Assembly: GCA_951799445.1 (NCBI GenBank)
Contig: OX637288.1
Location: forward strand, 28,127,288 to 28,191,287
DNA from: Pseudisothecium myosuroides
Taxonomy: Eukaryota > Streptophyta > Bryopsida > Hypnales > Lembophyllaceae
DNA length: 64,000 nt
Reading direction: 5' to 3'
A program made the translations under genes and the position numbers. Each line of letters starts with the position of its first letter. Positions within the stretch are counted from its first letter, which is position 1. Positions 36,723 through 48,878 of the stretch are shown here, one piece after another. Below the pieces are notes generated by a model. The model did no database searches and had not been told where the DNA came from. It saw only the letters and a list, made by a program, of their open reading frames with translations.

Positions 36723-36978
36723 GTGAATTCATACCTACGTACCATTATCGCACATATTACGTGTATTTCTATGCACTGAATCAATGTCGTTAAAATCTTT
36801 ATTAAAAGTGTACGATTTATGTACTTTATTTATACAAATGTGGAATCCAAAATGCACCTAAACTGTACTAATATCAGTACAATAACCGTATGTTATTGAT
36901 AGGCATTGTTTACGCACTGATTCAGTGCATAGAAATACACGTAATATGTGCGATAATGGTACGTAGGCATGAATTCAC
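36723..36978. mobile_element. Foldback with 64-bp arms, 62 of 64 matching
   Basis: Left arm 36723-36786 begins GTGAATTCATACCTACGTAC; right arm 36915-36978 is its reverse complement with two mismatches. About 128 bp of unrelated spacer separates them. Similarity stops abruptly at the outer borders. The arm identity is far higher than in the other foldbacks here, so it is young or under selection. Confidence 0.8.
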
Positions 36979-38421
36979 GACTTCAGTACGATATCAGTTA
37001 AAAAATCGTCCTTCCTTAAGTTTGAGATGTTCCACCTTCATACTTTAGAGACCCAATCACATTTTTCATATGGGCCCAAAATTAATTAGTGGATATAAAT
37101 TATCTATATTTAGAATGTAAGACAAAATTCTAACACAAGTTGCAATCAAGTTAGAAGAATTTATGTAAACTTAGTCTCCGAGGGTGGTTTAGGACACTCT
37201 TCCAATAGGAAGTGTGAATTAAAGCTCATTCTAAACGAGTCTATATAACTTCTAAAGCTCTTTTAAACCTAAAATAGTTTTTTACTATATTGGTGACCTT
37301 AAACAAAGTAGCAAAATCTATTTTTTGCATGCATGGATATCACTCATGCAGTGTATTGAAGACTTAAAATTTTTATATGTCATTGTAACATAAGTCAAGA
37401 ATAAAATCTTATAGTTAGAAGTTCTTCAAAATGTATAAAAAATTTATTTACAACTCTTGTTGTTGAAGGTGTTATTTTTGTACAATTTTGAGAATATTTT
37501 TTCAAATTTTTTGAGCCAATGAACTCCAGGGGTTACAATAGTTTCCATCCATTTTGTTGGGTGTCAAATTATTTGCAGAGTTGGACTAAGGATGTTCTTC
37601 AAGCCAGGTGCCATTTTGCACCTCTCCGTTTTCCAATATGCTATTTTTAGAACTTAGGCCTAGTAAACAGGGAATTTAGTTTTTTCAGTGTTATTCTACT
37701 ATGCCTAAATGAGGTCCGAGATTCTACTTTGAATACAATTCTTGCTTTTGACTTGACTATGTACGGTTGAGTTCCTACTAATCCTTATTTACATATTCCA
37801 CATGGGTTGTTTTACCTCCTTGCACCCCACTTGTATAAAGATCTTGTCTTCTCATCTCTAGATACTAACAATAATGGCTTTTGAAGCCATGTGAAATAGT
37901 TGGTGAATATATTTGATTATTTGGAATTTAGTGTTGAATTTAGAGTATGAAAATTGGTGGGAGCTTGTGTGGGTAGTGAAAATCTATTTGTGTTTGTTCT
38001 TGATGGAGAAAGGGTGCCCAAATCCATTGTTTCTTTTTTATAAGTGAGTGTATTTCCTTTACTCCTAATATTGTGGGACGTTAAACCCGTCCCACAAAGT
38101 TTAAAACGCAAGAATTTTTTATTTTTTATACTTAATACAATTTGCAAATTTTGAATTCAGATTTGTAATTAGAGGCCCCCCATTTTTTTTTGGGTGGGGT
38201 GGTAGAAAATATCCTAAATACAGCACAAAATAGGAGGCTCTTTTTCACTTTTATCCCTGAAAACACAAAATTCACCCCTCTAATTCAACGTTCTGCCCTA
38301 ATTTTTATTAGATTACACAACCTAAAATACTGAAATAAAGACAATAATTTATTGATTTTACACTACTATAGTCGCCTTTCCTAAGTTAATTCAATTCAAA
38401 GCAGCGAGACTCGTTTTTCAA
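36979..38421. other. AT-rich intergenic DNA, no gene seen
   Basis: No conserved frames. A degenerate TTAA-type right end (TCCAGGGGTTACA) occurs near 37525 without a clear partner. Confidence 0.4.
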
Positions 38422-38693
38422 TGCATTTTAAGAAATTTCAGCTCTCAAAGGGGCCGCTAACTTTTCATTTTCGACACCCCCAATGCGCAAAGACAAAAGA
38501 ATTTAAAAAAAAATCTTTTTTTAATAATTTAAAAAATATATATTAAATAAAATAAAATCTTACATAGTGCTGAGGTGGCACAAATAGTGCCACATCAGCG
38601 TCCATATTATATATATAATTATTTTTTTTATAATTGCACCCGGGGTTTTCAAAACTCGCGGCCCCTTTGAGGGCTGAAATTTCCTGTAATGCG
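38422..38693. mobile_element. MITE/foldback with at least 36-bp inverted ends
   Basis: AGAAATTTCAGCTCTCAAAG...GCCGC at 38431-38457 pairs with GCGGCCCCTTTGAGGGCTGA...TCCT at 38658-38685; weaker pairing extends outward to 38422 and 38693. A small second stem lies inside (GAGGTGGCAC / GTGCCACATC near 38570). About 272 bp, non-coding. Confidence 0.7.
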
Positions 38694-40228
38694 GAAAGTT
38701 CGAGCCGGAGACAGGTGTCATGTGCTTCTGTGTCCCTGAACAAGGCTCTTAAAAAGAAGAGCTGGCTCCTCGGGCCTCCGTCCTCACAGTTGAATCTTCT
38801 GCAAAGGTTTTTTTAATTGCAGAACCTCGAACAACGCAGCCAACAACAGCAGCCATGCATGTGCAAGCTCTGCTTTGCAACTGTCAGAACACAATTCCTT
38901 CACAACTTGTCACAAGGACGACGTCAAGGCATGGAAAACTTCCAACTTTCCAAGTTTTCCGTTTTAAATTCGGGGTCCACACACTGCCCTAAGTAAGATA
39001 GTTCATAAACTTATTCTGTCCAGTCGACAGCACTGAAAACGTGTCAGCATGTGACAAGAGCCAATTCTGAGTCATCCATCTTAAGATAATCGATCTTTGC
39101 AGCCACAGGAGCCAAGCAAGTACTGTACACACAGTCAGGAATCAATATTCTAACATGCATTGGGAATTTGGGAGGATACAAAAAAACTGTGCTTAAAAAA
39201 ACAAAAAACAAAAACAAAAAAACTGTGACGTAAACGAAGCCTGGAGGCTGGAGTGGAGAATTAAATTATAAGTAGTTTCTCACAGGTCATCACTTCAAAA
39301 TTGACAGGTACTGACAGAAATCAAAACATGGCCAAACCTGCCTGGTTTTCTCACAAAAATCTTTCTACCTACTGTAGAACCGTTTTGAGCCTCAAAAAAA
39401 CAGTTACGAGTCCTGTATAACAACCTACCCCATCTCTTGCAAGAGATTGAACTGGTAAATTGCACTCCCTCAAGTTCGTATCAAAACCTAATTATACGAA
39501 ATCAGTCCAATGCACAATTGAACCATGTCCACATTGATACCTTGCAGCTTTTACATTCATGCACAATCCCTGTGTCAACACTGTCATCTCCAGAAGAAGG
39601 TGATTGCCAGGGCTAGGAAAACCAGTGGATTCGGCAGCAGCTGGGTTGAAGAGAATCCCATGGTACCGCTATTTGTTACAGGTGTTGCTGAAGTACTGCA
39701 AAAGGTGGACACAATATCACTGTGTAAGAGTAGCGAAAATTCAGTGGTGATTTGGCATCCTACATGGCAACAACCAGCTATTTTGGAATCAGTGTTGGTA
39801 GAGTAAGTTTCAGAAAAAATGCGCTAACTTATAATAACGTGAAGTGTGACCTCAAAAAATAATGTACGCACGCCACCTGCAATGTAAGCCACTCTAGTGA
39901 GCTTCACCAATGTGCATGAGGGCGTAACTTAAGCCCAAGTGGTGAAGAAGACACTCAATGGAGGGAGTGACTAAGGGTCGCTTCACACTGCGGTCCAAGC
40001 CACGTAAATAAAAAATTCTGAGCACTCCTTGGTTAAGTTGGACTGTTTTTAAGCTATTAATTTGCCAATGGGACTGCTCAGAAAGTTTTTTGTTTTCTTG
40101 GCTTGGTCCGAAGTAGAAAGCGGTCCTTATTCTACGTAAAGAGCGGAGGAAATTGCCGATTGCTTACACAGGTATCAACTGCATGTGGTGGCTTATATAT
40201 GCTCCAGCTTACGTTCTGTCACCCCAGC
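38694..40228. other. 3' flank of the glucanase gene, no gene seen
   Basis: Moderate GC. The minus-strand glucanase ends at 40229, so its 3' untranslated region lies in the right part. The frame at 39525-39806 has no recognised motif. A-rich runs occur around 39180-39225. Confidence 0.45.
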
Positions 40229-42510
40229 TTACATACATTCGGTGAAAACAGCATACTGTTTGCAACTAAAAAAGTGACAAAGATTCCAACAAATGTTGAA
40301 CACTTGCAAGATAACAAACCACCCCTGCACACACAGGTCTGGATACACATGTAATGAAGTATATACAACGGCAGAATTGTACCTGGCTGGATATATACAA
40401 GAACCGTAGCCTGCACACAACAAGCCCACAACCGAATTAAGTGAGGTCAAGCCACCGAAGGAAATGACCGCAGACATAGATTTGACCCAATTGCAAAAAC
40501 AGAATCGAGGGGACAGATTCATGGGTAAAGCCAAAAATTCACGTGAATCCCCAGTCCAGGTGAGAGACATTCCTAAAGCTACCAAGCTACAATTGGCAGC
40601 CTGGTTCATGTTAAAAACCTGCCTTACTTAAAAGGCATAATTGCAATTGGCAAGGTTTATGTTCGAAACTATCTTACTAAAATAACGTTGCAATCGGCAG
40701 GGTTTATCTCAGGATTTATCTTAGAAACTACTATAATTGAATGGCATTGAAATAGGCAAGGTTCAGGGTTGGAATTCTACTAGTTTGAATGGTTTCTACT
40801 GAATTGCAGGACCAGCACAGGTACTTACTTGGGTCCGAAGAAACGACGCGAGCCGCCCCCTCAAAGTTGCAGGCTGACGCCGGATCGGTACTATTTACAT
40901 AAAACTGGTTCATGGCGTAAGAAGCATGAGAGTATCGAGTATCAGGAAGGAAGCACGTTCCATTGGCTTGAATGACTGCGCAGTCGACTTTCCCCACACC
41001 ACAGGCGAAGTCTATGTTTGATTGCAACACGGCCTCCGAAAGTCCCTAGAAACAAAAGAATTCACAAAGCAGCACACAAAGAATCAGTCGCACATAATCA
41101 AGCAAACATACTCTGGGACCACAAACTCCCGAAAAAACAAACTCCTGAAGTCACAAACTCTTGAAGTCACAAGCTCTGGAATTACAAAACCCGGCAACCA
41201 CAACCTATGGAACCACAGAACTCGGCAACCACAAACTCTGGAGCTACAACATTGATGTAAACCCAAGCTCGGCTGACGTGATTTCTGCATTCCTTACCAA
41301 TTTGGCAATGCACCAGGTTCGTTGTCCCCCAGTCGAGGAATTGCTTCCCGCCGTGATATTCACCGCATACAAGGGCGTCGAGTCATTGTTAAACATCCCA
41401 AAATTCCGTTGCGACGCCGGTCCCACATTCAGATTCTCATTATAAACCTCATACAGAAACGTATTGACATCAATCCCGGGCCTCCCCGGCGTCCCCACTC
41501 TCGCCGTAATGTGCTTCACCAAGTTCGCATTGTATACCTCCGCATTCGCCACCGAAGGCCCTACCTCGTTTGCTTCCCCAGCAGTCGGCCACCCGCTCTC
41601 ACTCACGTAGAGTGCGAGCTCCGAGTGATTCGCTCTCGCCAACGCTGAGTACACCGCGTCCACTTGCGCATCGAACAAATTCGTGTACGAGAGGTTCGTG
41701 CCCGTGTCGAGCACGCCGTTACTTGCGTTGAAAAGGGCGTAGTCCACGGAAATTGCATTCGGTTGCGCAGCGTAGGCTTTCCATGGGTACACGTTCACCA
41801 TAAACGGGGAAGATGTTTGTGACAAAAACTTTAGTAACGCTGAGACTTCGCTGTAAGAAGAGTTGAATTCTCCAGAAGATGGGACGTAGGACTGTGAGAG
41901 TAAGTCCATGGAGCACGGCGACGAGATTTTAATGCTCTGCAAGTTGTTGGCCACGAGCGCGGCGTTGAGGTTGTACATGGCTGGGACGAGTGCGGAGGAA
42001 CCTGTTGGGAAGCCTGTGAAAACCTCGTTGCCGACGCCAATGGCGATGATGTCTGTGGAGTTTAGAAATGGCAGGATCTTGGTGGTCACCCAAGTGGAAG
42101 CCGAGGTGTTGGAAGTGGCGAGATCCAGAAGCTCGCCGTTGAGGATGCCCACGATGAGCTGGATGTTGGAGGTTTGGAAGGCGCTCAGGGTTGTGGGGTC
42201 TGCGTCGTAGAGACGCACTTGGGAAATGCCGAGCGATTGAAGGAGTTGCACAGTTTGTGTTGGGGCGGGGAGGTTGTCACCGTTACGACCGTAATTGAAT
42301 CCGATGAAAGCTCCTGCAGACGCAAAGAAAGATGGAATTCGTAAGCTCATGCACACGAATTTTGCATGAACTCGAATTGTTCGTTGCAACAAGGAATTGA
42401 GTGAACCGTTTTCGGAAGGTTACTTGGGAGCGAGGAGTACCTGTGGTCGAGACGAAGAAGACCAGGTACAGAGCAAGCTGCCAGGCGCAGCCATGCCTGA
42501 CTCTCACCAT
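40229..42510 (-). CDS. Glucan endo-1,3-beta-glucosidase, GH17 plus X8 (CBM43), 4 exons
   Basis: Secreted enzyme that hydrolyses beta-1,3-glucan (callose) in the wall or at plasmodesmata. Minus-strand exons: 42510-42441, 42313-41298, 41045-40829 and 40410-40229; phases agree, 494 residues. Signal peptide about 1-23. The GH17 domain spans about 26-345, with acid/base Glu120 in IGVGNEV and nucleophile Glu262 in VSESGWP. The X8 callose-binding domain runs from TWCIAKL (357) through DFACGVGKVDC, GTCFLPDT and SHASYAMNQFY to YGSCIYP (436), so exon 4 completes the module. Reading on at the GTAAGT donor would instead end at 40731 with a tail that lacks YGSC, so the spliced form is preferred. The C-terminal about 50 residues are hydrophobic and Cys-rich; they might be a GPI signal, or a further intron might start at CCAG/GTACAA. 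The symbol is left blank because this is a large paralogous family. Confidence 0.92.
40600..40780. repeat. Short tandem repeat in glucanase intron 3
   Basis: About three units of 55-65 bp, each with GGCAAGGTTTAT or GGCAGGGTTTAT followed by ...GAAACTA, TTACT and AATTG.AATNGGCA. It lies wholly within the intron between exons 3 and 4. Confidence 0.6.
41104..41250. repeat. Minisatellite of about 16-17 bp units in glucanase intron 2
   Basis: About nine units of the form ACAAACTC..GAA.TCAC or CTCGGCAACCACAAACT fill most of the intron between exons 2 and 3 (41046-41297). Its position between donor and acceptor leaves both splice sites free. Confidence 0.85.
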
Positions 42511-42863
42511 GGAGGAGGACTTACGAACTTGCGAGGATTGCAGGCGAGCAGATTTAGTTGATCACCACTTGAATGTGCACCTCTCTACGTACTTGCAAAA
42601 GTCAGATGCGATCCGTGAGAAAAAGAAAACACTCCATGGTTAGGTCACACTCGTCTAATATTACACACTGACGACGAGCACGCTACTCGTGCAGCTAGAA
42701 ACGACACTCAATTCTTTCTGATGAAATTCACTTTCCATGTGTCGGTATTGATCACACAATGAAGAGTAACGATGACAAGTTCCAGCATCGACTACGAGCA
42801 GCGTGACGCAAACAGAGGCGCTAGCTACTAACGGCTAATTGAGCGCGCGCGCACACACGCAGA

Positions 42864-42895
<32 letters not shown>

Positions 42896-43816
42896 GCTGA
42901 AACTCACAAAAAAATTCGCATGGCAGGATTACCTGACTACCAATCTTGAGGAGAGAGAAACGACCCACTACAGCGACATGACAAAAAAAAAAAGCACCCC
43001 AGCTGGCCATGGACACCCACGAGTATGTACAAACTCTCACCAGCTTCAGAAACTCACACGCGTGAGATCGAACCGACTTGGACCAATTCAGTAACCAACC
43101 AACCAACCCAACCAATCCACCGACCTCTGTGCTTCCTGGGAATCAGGAATTCAGGATCTGGCAACGGCAGCTTCGCACCCTTCAGATCGATCTTCGTCCG
43201 ATCCTCCACCCAAGCTCAGACATGCAAGTTGCCGGCCTTCAATCCACCAATCTCCAATTCAACCGAGCTTCAATTCAGTTCCAACTTCCTTGAAACTGAA
43301 CCTACACAACATCTACAACATTTCACAGGAGGGGACCGAGATTTGAGTTAATCAAAGGATCGGATCCCTCAAGGCAACTGGTGTGATTTGCTGCAACAGG
43401 GAAGAGAAACTCCAGCCCTCGGTCGACAGTCGACACGTAGTAGCTCCAGATTCTCTAGATTCCAGACTCGTACATACTGTACGTACTACTCTGAAAACGA
43501 ATGACTGCGGGTGGCAACCAGGAAGACTTGCTACGTACTGTTGAAAGAAATGGATTAGCATTGGGAGACAATGACAATGTTGTGTAAGTTATGTGATCAA
43601 TGAAGCGCCAATGATGGAATCTATATTAACTAATCGAAATCAAATGATGAATGGGAGGGATGTAAGTATGTAATGAAATTGAGGATTGAAGGAGAAGGAT
43701 GGAGTGAAGGACCGTTGCGTCTTGGGTGCCAGGAAGTGGGAGACTCTGTCAGAAAAACGGTATTGTGTCGACGATGCATATATGTGCGGTTGTTGGACCC
43801 AGGGGAATCCGGAGCA
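42511..43816. promoter_or_regulatory. Upstream region of the glucanase gene
   Basis: GC-balanced sequence with several motif-free short frames (43025-43351, 43078-43293). It contains a CA microsatellite and a CCAAC-rich run near 43090. It most likely holds the promoter and leader of the minus-strand glucanase. No gene seen. Confidence 0.4.
42843..42895. repeat. (GC)n/(CA)n microsatellite
   Basis: GCGCGCGC followed by about 22 CA units with few interruptions. The mixed alternating purine-pyrimidine tract could adopt Z-DNA; that is inference. Confidence 0.95.
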
Positions 43817-44090
43817 GAGCTTTTTTTTCATTTTTTATGAAGAGTCAATGTGGCGATGTTAAATGTTATAGTGGCGCTCCAAATTTCAACATTTATCCAC
43901 ATATTGGTTAAAAAATATCACATCAGCGCATATCACATTTCTATAATTCTATTTCCATCCACAATCTAGCAATTTCATCCAAGAGTTTTTTTAATTCAAA
44001 GTTTTTTAGCAAAGAAAACTTCACGGTTTGTTGCCATTTTTTAGCCAAATTATTTTTTCTAGTGCAGTCTAGCACCAGAAAGCCCCCCCC
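43817..44090. repeat. Dispersed repeat, second copy of the 30422 family
   Basis: Shares GTGGCGAT, AATGTTATAGTGG, GCTCCAAATTTCAACATT and CAATTTCATCCAAGA with 30422-30700 in the same orientation. No coding frame. Confidence 0.7.
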
Positions 44091-44922
44091 AAAAACCTGG
44101 TTTGTTGGGGATGCATTGGAAGAAGGAGTGTTTCGAACTTCAGTGGCCTCATATTCAATTGGTTTGTTGTAGAAGGTCCATAAAACGCCCATTTAAGAGT
44201 AGAAATTAATTTGGACAGGTTAGACTTCTTGAAATATTTTTCAATGTATTTTCCTTAAAAGACATAATGGAATTGGCATTTCTAACCCAAGTCGTTTCAT
44301 GATTTTTGGAGCTTTGTGGAATAGTTATGAATTTTTGAAGTTGAAAAGCGGTGGTCTTTAGAAGCATCCACCTCTTGAAATGTACACTATTTGTAGATTG
44401 TTGGTGAAATGAAAAAGCAAAATGTAACTATGCTTTAGAAGACGCTTTTAGAGTGTTTTTTGGACCTCCTGTCTTACCTACTATGGTTGAAATCCTTCAA
44501 TAATTTTCAAAGGTCTTCAACTCAGTTTGGGATGCAACCAATGGTAGTATTGTGTATATGACATAGGAGGTGAGTGAGTTGAGGTGTACGGTGAATTGAC
44601 AAAAGTTTGAATGTATGTTGATATGAGTGCAATGATACATCAATGGAGCTTCTAATGTGGATTAATATAGGATTTTGTAACTACATGTCTCCGAAGCTAC
44701 AAAATGGTCATGTATATAGTGCGTATAGTGCTATACTTGAGCATGATAAGGATTAGATGTTAAATGATTCAAATGTTATATGAGTGCAATGATTCAAACA
44801 AAAGATGCTAAATGTTGAATTGTCAATCCAATAGTATATGTCTTGCCATACTTGAGCACATGATTTATATTCTAAGAGTCAAATATAGTACCATACATAC
44901 GGTTCACTACATACTATAACGG
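44091..44922. other. Intergenic DNA, no gene seen
   Basis: Short frames only, with no motif or element end recognised. Confidence 0.4.
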
Positions 44923-45458
44923 TCCCTAATATCCCATTGTCCCCTCGGGGAACTAATTGGATTTTAGGCAGGCTCCTATAGTCTCAATATTTGTCGTGAT
45001 ATTCTAAAGTTTTTTGTGAAGATAGAAAAACACATTAGCTTTCCGAAAATATAATTTATTCAAAAGTTATGGCACAAAAAGCCTTTTTTCAAAGTTTGGC
45101 GAGCAAGAAAAAAAACCCTCATAAAAACCTTCCATGACTCTAAACTCAACTCTTCATCATATAAAATTAATAATTCAAAATTAATAGAGCAAAAAATTTA
45201 AGTTATGAAGGTTCAAAGCCAAAAAACATAGTTGAGCAAGGTGCAAAAAATTTGTTTCCTTCACTTTAAATGCAAATATCTTGCAATCTACATAGTCAAA
45301 GTTTCTGAAATTTTGTCCAAACATTCTTAAACTAGTCTAGTACAAGATCCTATGGTTAGATATGCCAAAAAAACATTTTAATTTTTTTTCTCTTTGCTAA
45401 TAATGGCAATTTTGAGTGGTTTTTGATGGAAAAGAGGCCTTGAGACTTTAGGGATTAA
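44923..45458. mobile_element. Probable decayed TTAA-family element
   Basis: The right end GAGACTTTAGGGATTAA (TTAA 45455-45458) fits the family. The left end is degenerate: GGTCCCTAATATCCCATTGT near 44930 resembles the left end at 48879 but lacks TTAA. The interior has the family's AT-rich character with a TCAAAAGTTATGGCA-type block. Borders are approximate. Confidence 0.35.
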
Positions 45459-45994
45459 GTGTCAACTCTAAACAAAAGTGAACTATTACCAAATTAGTCA
45501 TGGATGAATATTTGAATTCATATTTTTTTGTCGTTCCCTTGAAAGTCATTTACGAGCACTTTTAGTCCTTAATGTCATACTAGGTTTTATAAGAAGCAAA
45601 TATTTATTTTGAAATTTTGTACATTTTTTACCTATATCTTTGTACAATTATGATATTTATCTCTATTTCATCAAATCAATCATAGAAGGAGGTGGTTTAA
45701 GAAAATTCAAGCATCATGTGAGATGAATGAAAAATTATTTGAACAAAACATCAACTTGAGCATAATGTTCATTATCCAAAATATGGACATCAAAGCGCTT
45801 ATGGGGTAATACAATAATAATATAGACACCCATAATCACCACTTGAAATGAATGTATGATGTATGTTTTTAGTTGTCATTTTAGGTTACATACCTTCACC
45901 TTTTAAGGTTTGGGAAGCCCAATTCTGAATGCAGCATAGAGATTAATTTATATGTATTTGACTACATTGGAGTTGTTTTGGACCTACCAAAAGG
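45459..45994. other. AT-rich intergenic DNA, no gene seen
   Basis: No motif-bearing frame and no element ends recognised. Confidence 0.4.
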
Positions 45995-46568
45995 TACTCC
46001 CTCTGTCCCACTAAAAACCTCCAAATCAAGCACAATTTCTGTCCCACTAAAAAGCTCCGTTTTTAGATTTCAATTGTTGGGTAAGTGTTGGCCGTATTAA
46101 ACGACCTCGTGGGAACAAGTCAAGTGATTAGGAGCATTCTTTGCCAAGAAAGCTCGGCCTTGCCCATATGAGACACCTTGGACTTGTTGTGCTCCCTTAG
46201 ACAGTAGTATTGACAATGGATTTGGTGACCACTTTGACACTTTGAAGAGTTGTTCTTGAAGTGGTGTAGGGGTCTTTGTTGTGGATATTTAGGTTGCAGT
46301 AGATGTTTCTAGAATCCCAATGTCGCTACCAACATTTAAATCATCAAGAATGATGGAGCTGGCAGCGTTTACAAATTTTGTCAAAAATGGTACTTTCTGC
46401 ATGGATTTTGGGTGCCTAAACGATGGTGCCTAAGTTGGAGATTTTGCAGAGATCTAAAGGATGGATTGCTAGTTTTCAAATGCATGTATCCCTATCAAAA
46501 GGACTAAAAATGTAGTTAATCCCTCGCGGGGAAGCTTTTTGGAGGTTTTTAATGGGACATAGGGAGTA
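45995..46568. mobile_element. Stowaway-like (Tc1/mariner) MITE, copy 1
   Basis: Starts TACTCCCTCTGTCCCACTAA and ends AATGGGACATAGGGAGTA, inverted, with TA at both borders as for Stowaway MITEs. The subterminal block TGTCCCACTAAAAAGCTCC repeats the terminus at 46030, and a matching AGCTTTTTGGAGG lies at the right. About 574 bp, no transposase. Confidence 0.8.
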
Positions 46569-47933
46569 CATACTAAGGATATCATTACATTATTCAACAA
46601 TGAATAACAGGCATTGCTACTATTTTAGAGCCATTAAGACTTTTACCTGATTTTGTTGATTTAAATGTGTACAAAGTTTCCAATGAACTAGTTGTCGTTT
46701 TTTTATTCAAAACCTCCAAAAAAAAATTCTAACTTTGGAAACATGTTGGCTAAATATTTTAGCTAATAAATTTGATTTAAAAAGTATTCTACTTCTTTCC
46801 TTTCACTATCCATTCAAAACACCAACCAACTCTGCTCAATAAAAATATATGCTAAAAAAATTAATTATTCTTTTAATAAGTACATGTACAAATATGATGT
46901 ATAAAAGTATGAATACAAATATAATCATGGATATGAATATGAATGCGAATTTTGTAATCCCACATTGCTTGTCAAAATAACGATTTTAGAAGTTTGTGTT
47001 TTGAAATTATAAATTTCAAAATATGAACATAAGAGATTTCAAAAATTATATATGAAAGATTCCATACATGATATCAACCTTGAAGATTTTGATCACTAGA
47101 CAGAATTTGACAAATAGCCGCTTTAAAATATTTCTCTAAAATATTCAACTTTGGTGGATACTTGAGCCTCTATCTACTCAAATACATTTCAAAATAATCA
47201 TCCTATTTGAATTATAATAGCATTTTGTATAACTAATGGCTAAAAACATGGTCACACTTGGCCTTAGTATAAGCCGGTCATAATAATATAACAACTCTAC
47301 AATGTCATTGAAGCAACCCTTTTTTCACTTCTATGTGAGATATTTTATACATACAATTTTTTTTTTTAAATCATCACTAATAAAAAATTCAATATTTCTA
47401 TTGATTTGGTCTTGTTGATTTGATTCACTTTTCTATTGATTTCTATTCAAATCAACAAATTACTAGATTACTGTCCAAATCAAGAGAAAAGTGAACCAAA
47501 TTAACGCAAACAAATCAACAAAAAAATTGAATTTTTTAGTAGTGTGGATAGGTTTTTTTTTGTTGGATGTTTACATATGTAATTTTTTTTATAGAAATAA
47601 AAAACAACTAATAATATAAAAGCTTGTCACTTCAAAAAGGTCACACCTCAAGTCATTAGTAAATGTGCGCACCCTCTTTTTCAATTTTTTACCTTAAACT
47701 GAAGGACCCTTATACTTCTTGTGCTTGGGGTTTCAAAACAATCTTCACTCACATTAAAAAATAAAAAACTCTCAAAGGGGTTGCTTCATTTATTGAGAAG
47801 TTTCTTAAGAGGCAACTTGGGAGACTTACTAACAACAATGATGGCCTATGCCAGGGTGTCATTTTAGGTGGGCAGTCAAAGAATTACAAAGATCAAATGA
47901 TGGATAATAGTGTCTCATTCCTCTTGCCTACTT
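46569..47933. other. AT-rich intergenic DNA, no gene seen
   Basis: Contains simple AT-rich stretches such as TATGAATACAAATATAATC near 46910 and a short inverted pair around TTGATTTGATTCACTTTTCT / AGAAAAGTGAACCAAATTAA (47410-47510). No coding motif. Confidence 0.4.
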
Positions 47934-48075
47934 AGAGCAGCCCCACTGCAACTCGCCAAACTAGCTTGGCCAAACAAATCAATGGCAAAAAACCTCTGAC
48001 ACAAAGCTAACAGTAAAGGTCCTCCATTAATTTGTTTAGCTACGCTAGTTTGGCAAGTTGCAGTGGGGTTGCTCT
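47934..48075. mobile_element. Compact hairpin MITE with about 52-bp arms
   Basis: AGAGCAGCCCCACTGCAACT at 47934 pairs with AGTTGCAGTGGGGTTGCTCT ending 48075; pairing continues through CAAACTAGC and TTTGTTT to about 47985 and 48024. Only 38 bp separate the arms. A 92-residue minus-strand frame across it is not a gene. Confidence 0.8.
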
Positions 48076-48878
48076 TAGCTGGCTTGTTGCATCTCCTGAG
48101 TACTTTACAGATGTATACAATACTAAAATGCTTCAGGTTTGCGCCTAAAACTTTGGTGAATATAATGTTTGGTTTCTTGGTTTCAATTTTCATCTTAATG
48201 CTTCAATGGTTCTTGATTTAAGTCATTGTCATTGTTTGTAAGTGTTAGTTGGATTCTCTAAATTGTTGGCAAAATTGCAGTTGTAGATTTTGGTAAACTA
48301 GATCGTTAAATTCTAAACTTCATGAATCCCCATCCTCTTCTACTTTCCTATTCCAAGAGAGCCATGTCTATTCTTGTGGCAAAAAATGCAGAAGTAGGTG
48401 GTCAGCTCTAATGCATTTTCCATTCACAATTTTCAATTTCCATTCTTTGACTCCAATTTCAATCCTAGCTAATATTGCAATTAGTATTGTGATCCCAATA
48501 TGGCTCATCAACTTTAGTATGATTGAGATTTTGATCCCAATTTATGATTGATCCCAAGTCATGAATGAAGTCAGTCATATGAATTTAATGTCAACTTTGT
48601 CTTTTAATTTTTTTACTAGTATTGAGATCCCAAGATTACCAATCAACCTAGGGATATCATTCCTTGTAATTGAAGGTATGCACTTGAGTTATAAGGGAAT
48701 TTGATGAGGGGCTAATTACCTTAATTATTGTATTTAAGATGAGCGTATTTTTACATAAAAAGCTATTGGGGGCATATTTATAATATTCTGTGACTTTAAT
48801 AAATTCATTCATGCAATTCTTTAAATGGAGCTATCATACATATAAAATTTAAGTGTCCAATTGACCAAGTAGTAGTTT
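48076..48878. other. AT-rich intergenic DNA, no gene seen
   Basis: Contains a loose two-fold repeat around ATTGAGATTTTGATCCCAA and TATTGAGATCCCAAGATTAC (48475-48650). No gene. Confidence 0.4.

Noticed and set aside
36491..36793. 100-residue plus-strand frame
   Set aside because: Runs into the left arm of the foldback and lacks any motif.
39525..39806. 93-residue plus-strand frame
   Set aside because: No family resemblance and no supporting splice or neighbour context.
47915..48193. 92-residue minus-strand frame
   Set aside because: Covers the hairpin element at 47934-48075 and has no motif.
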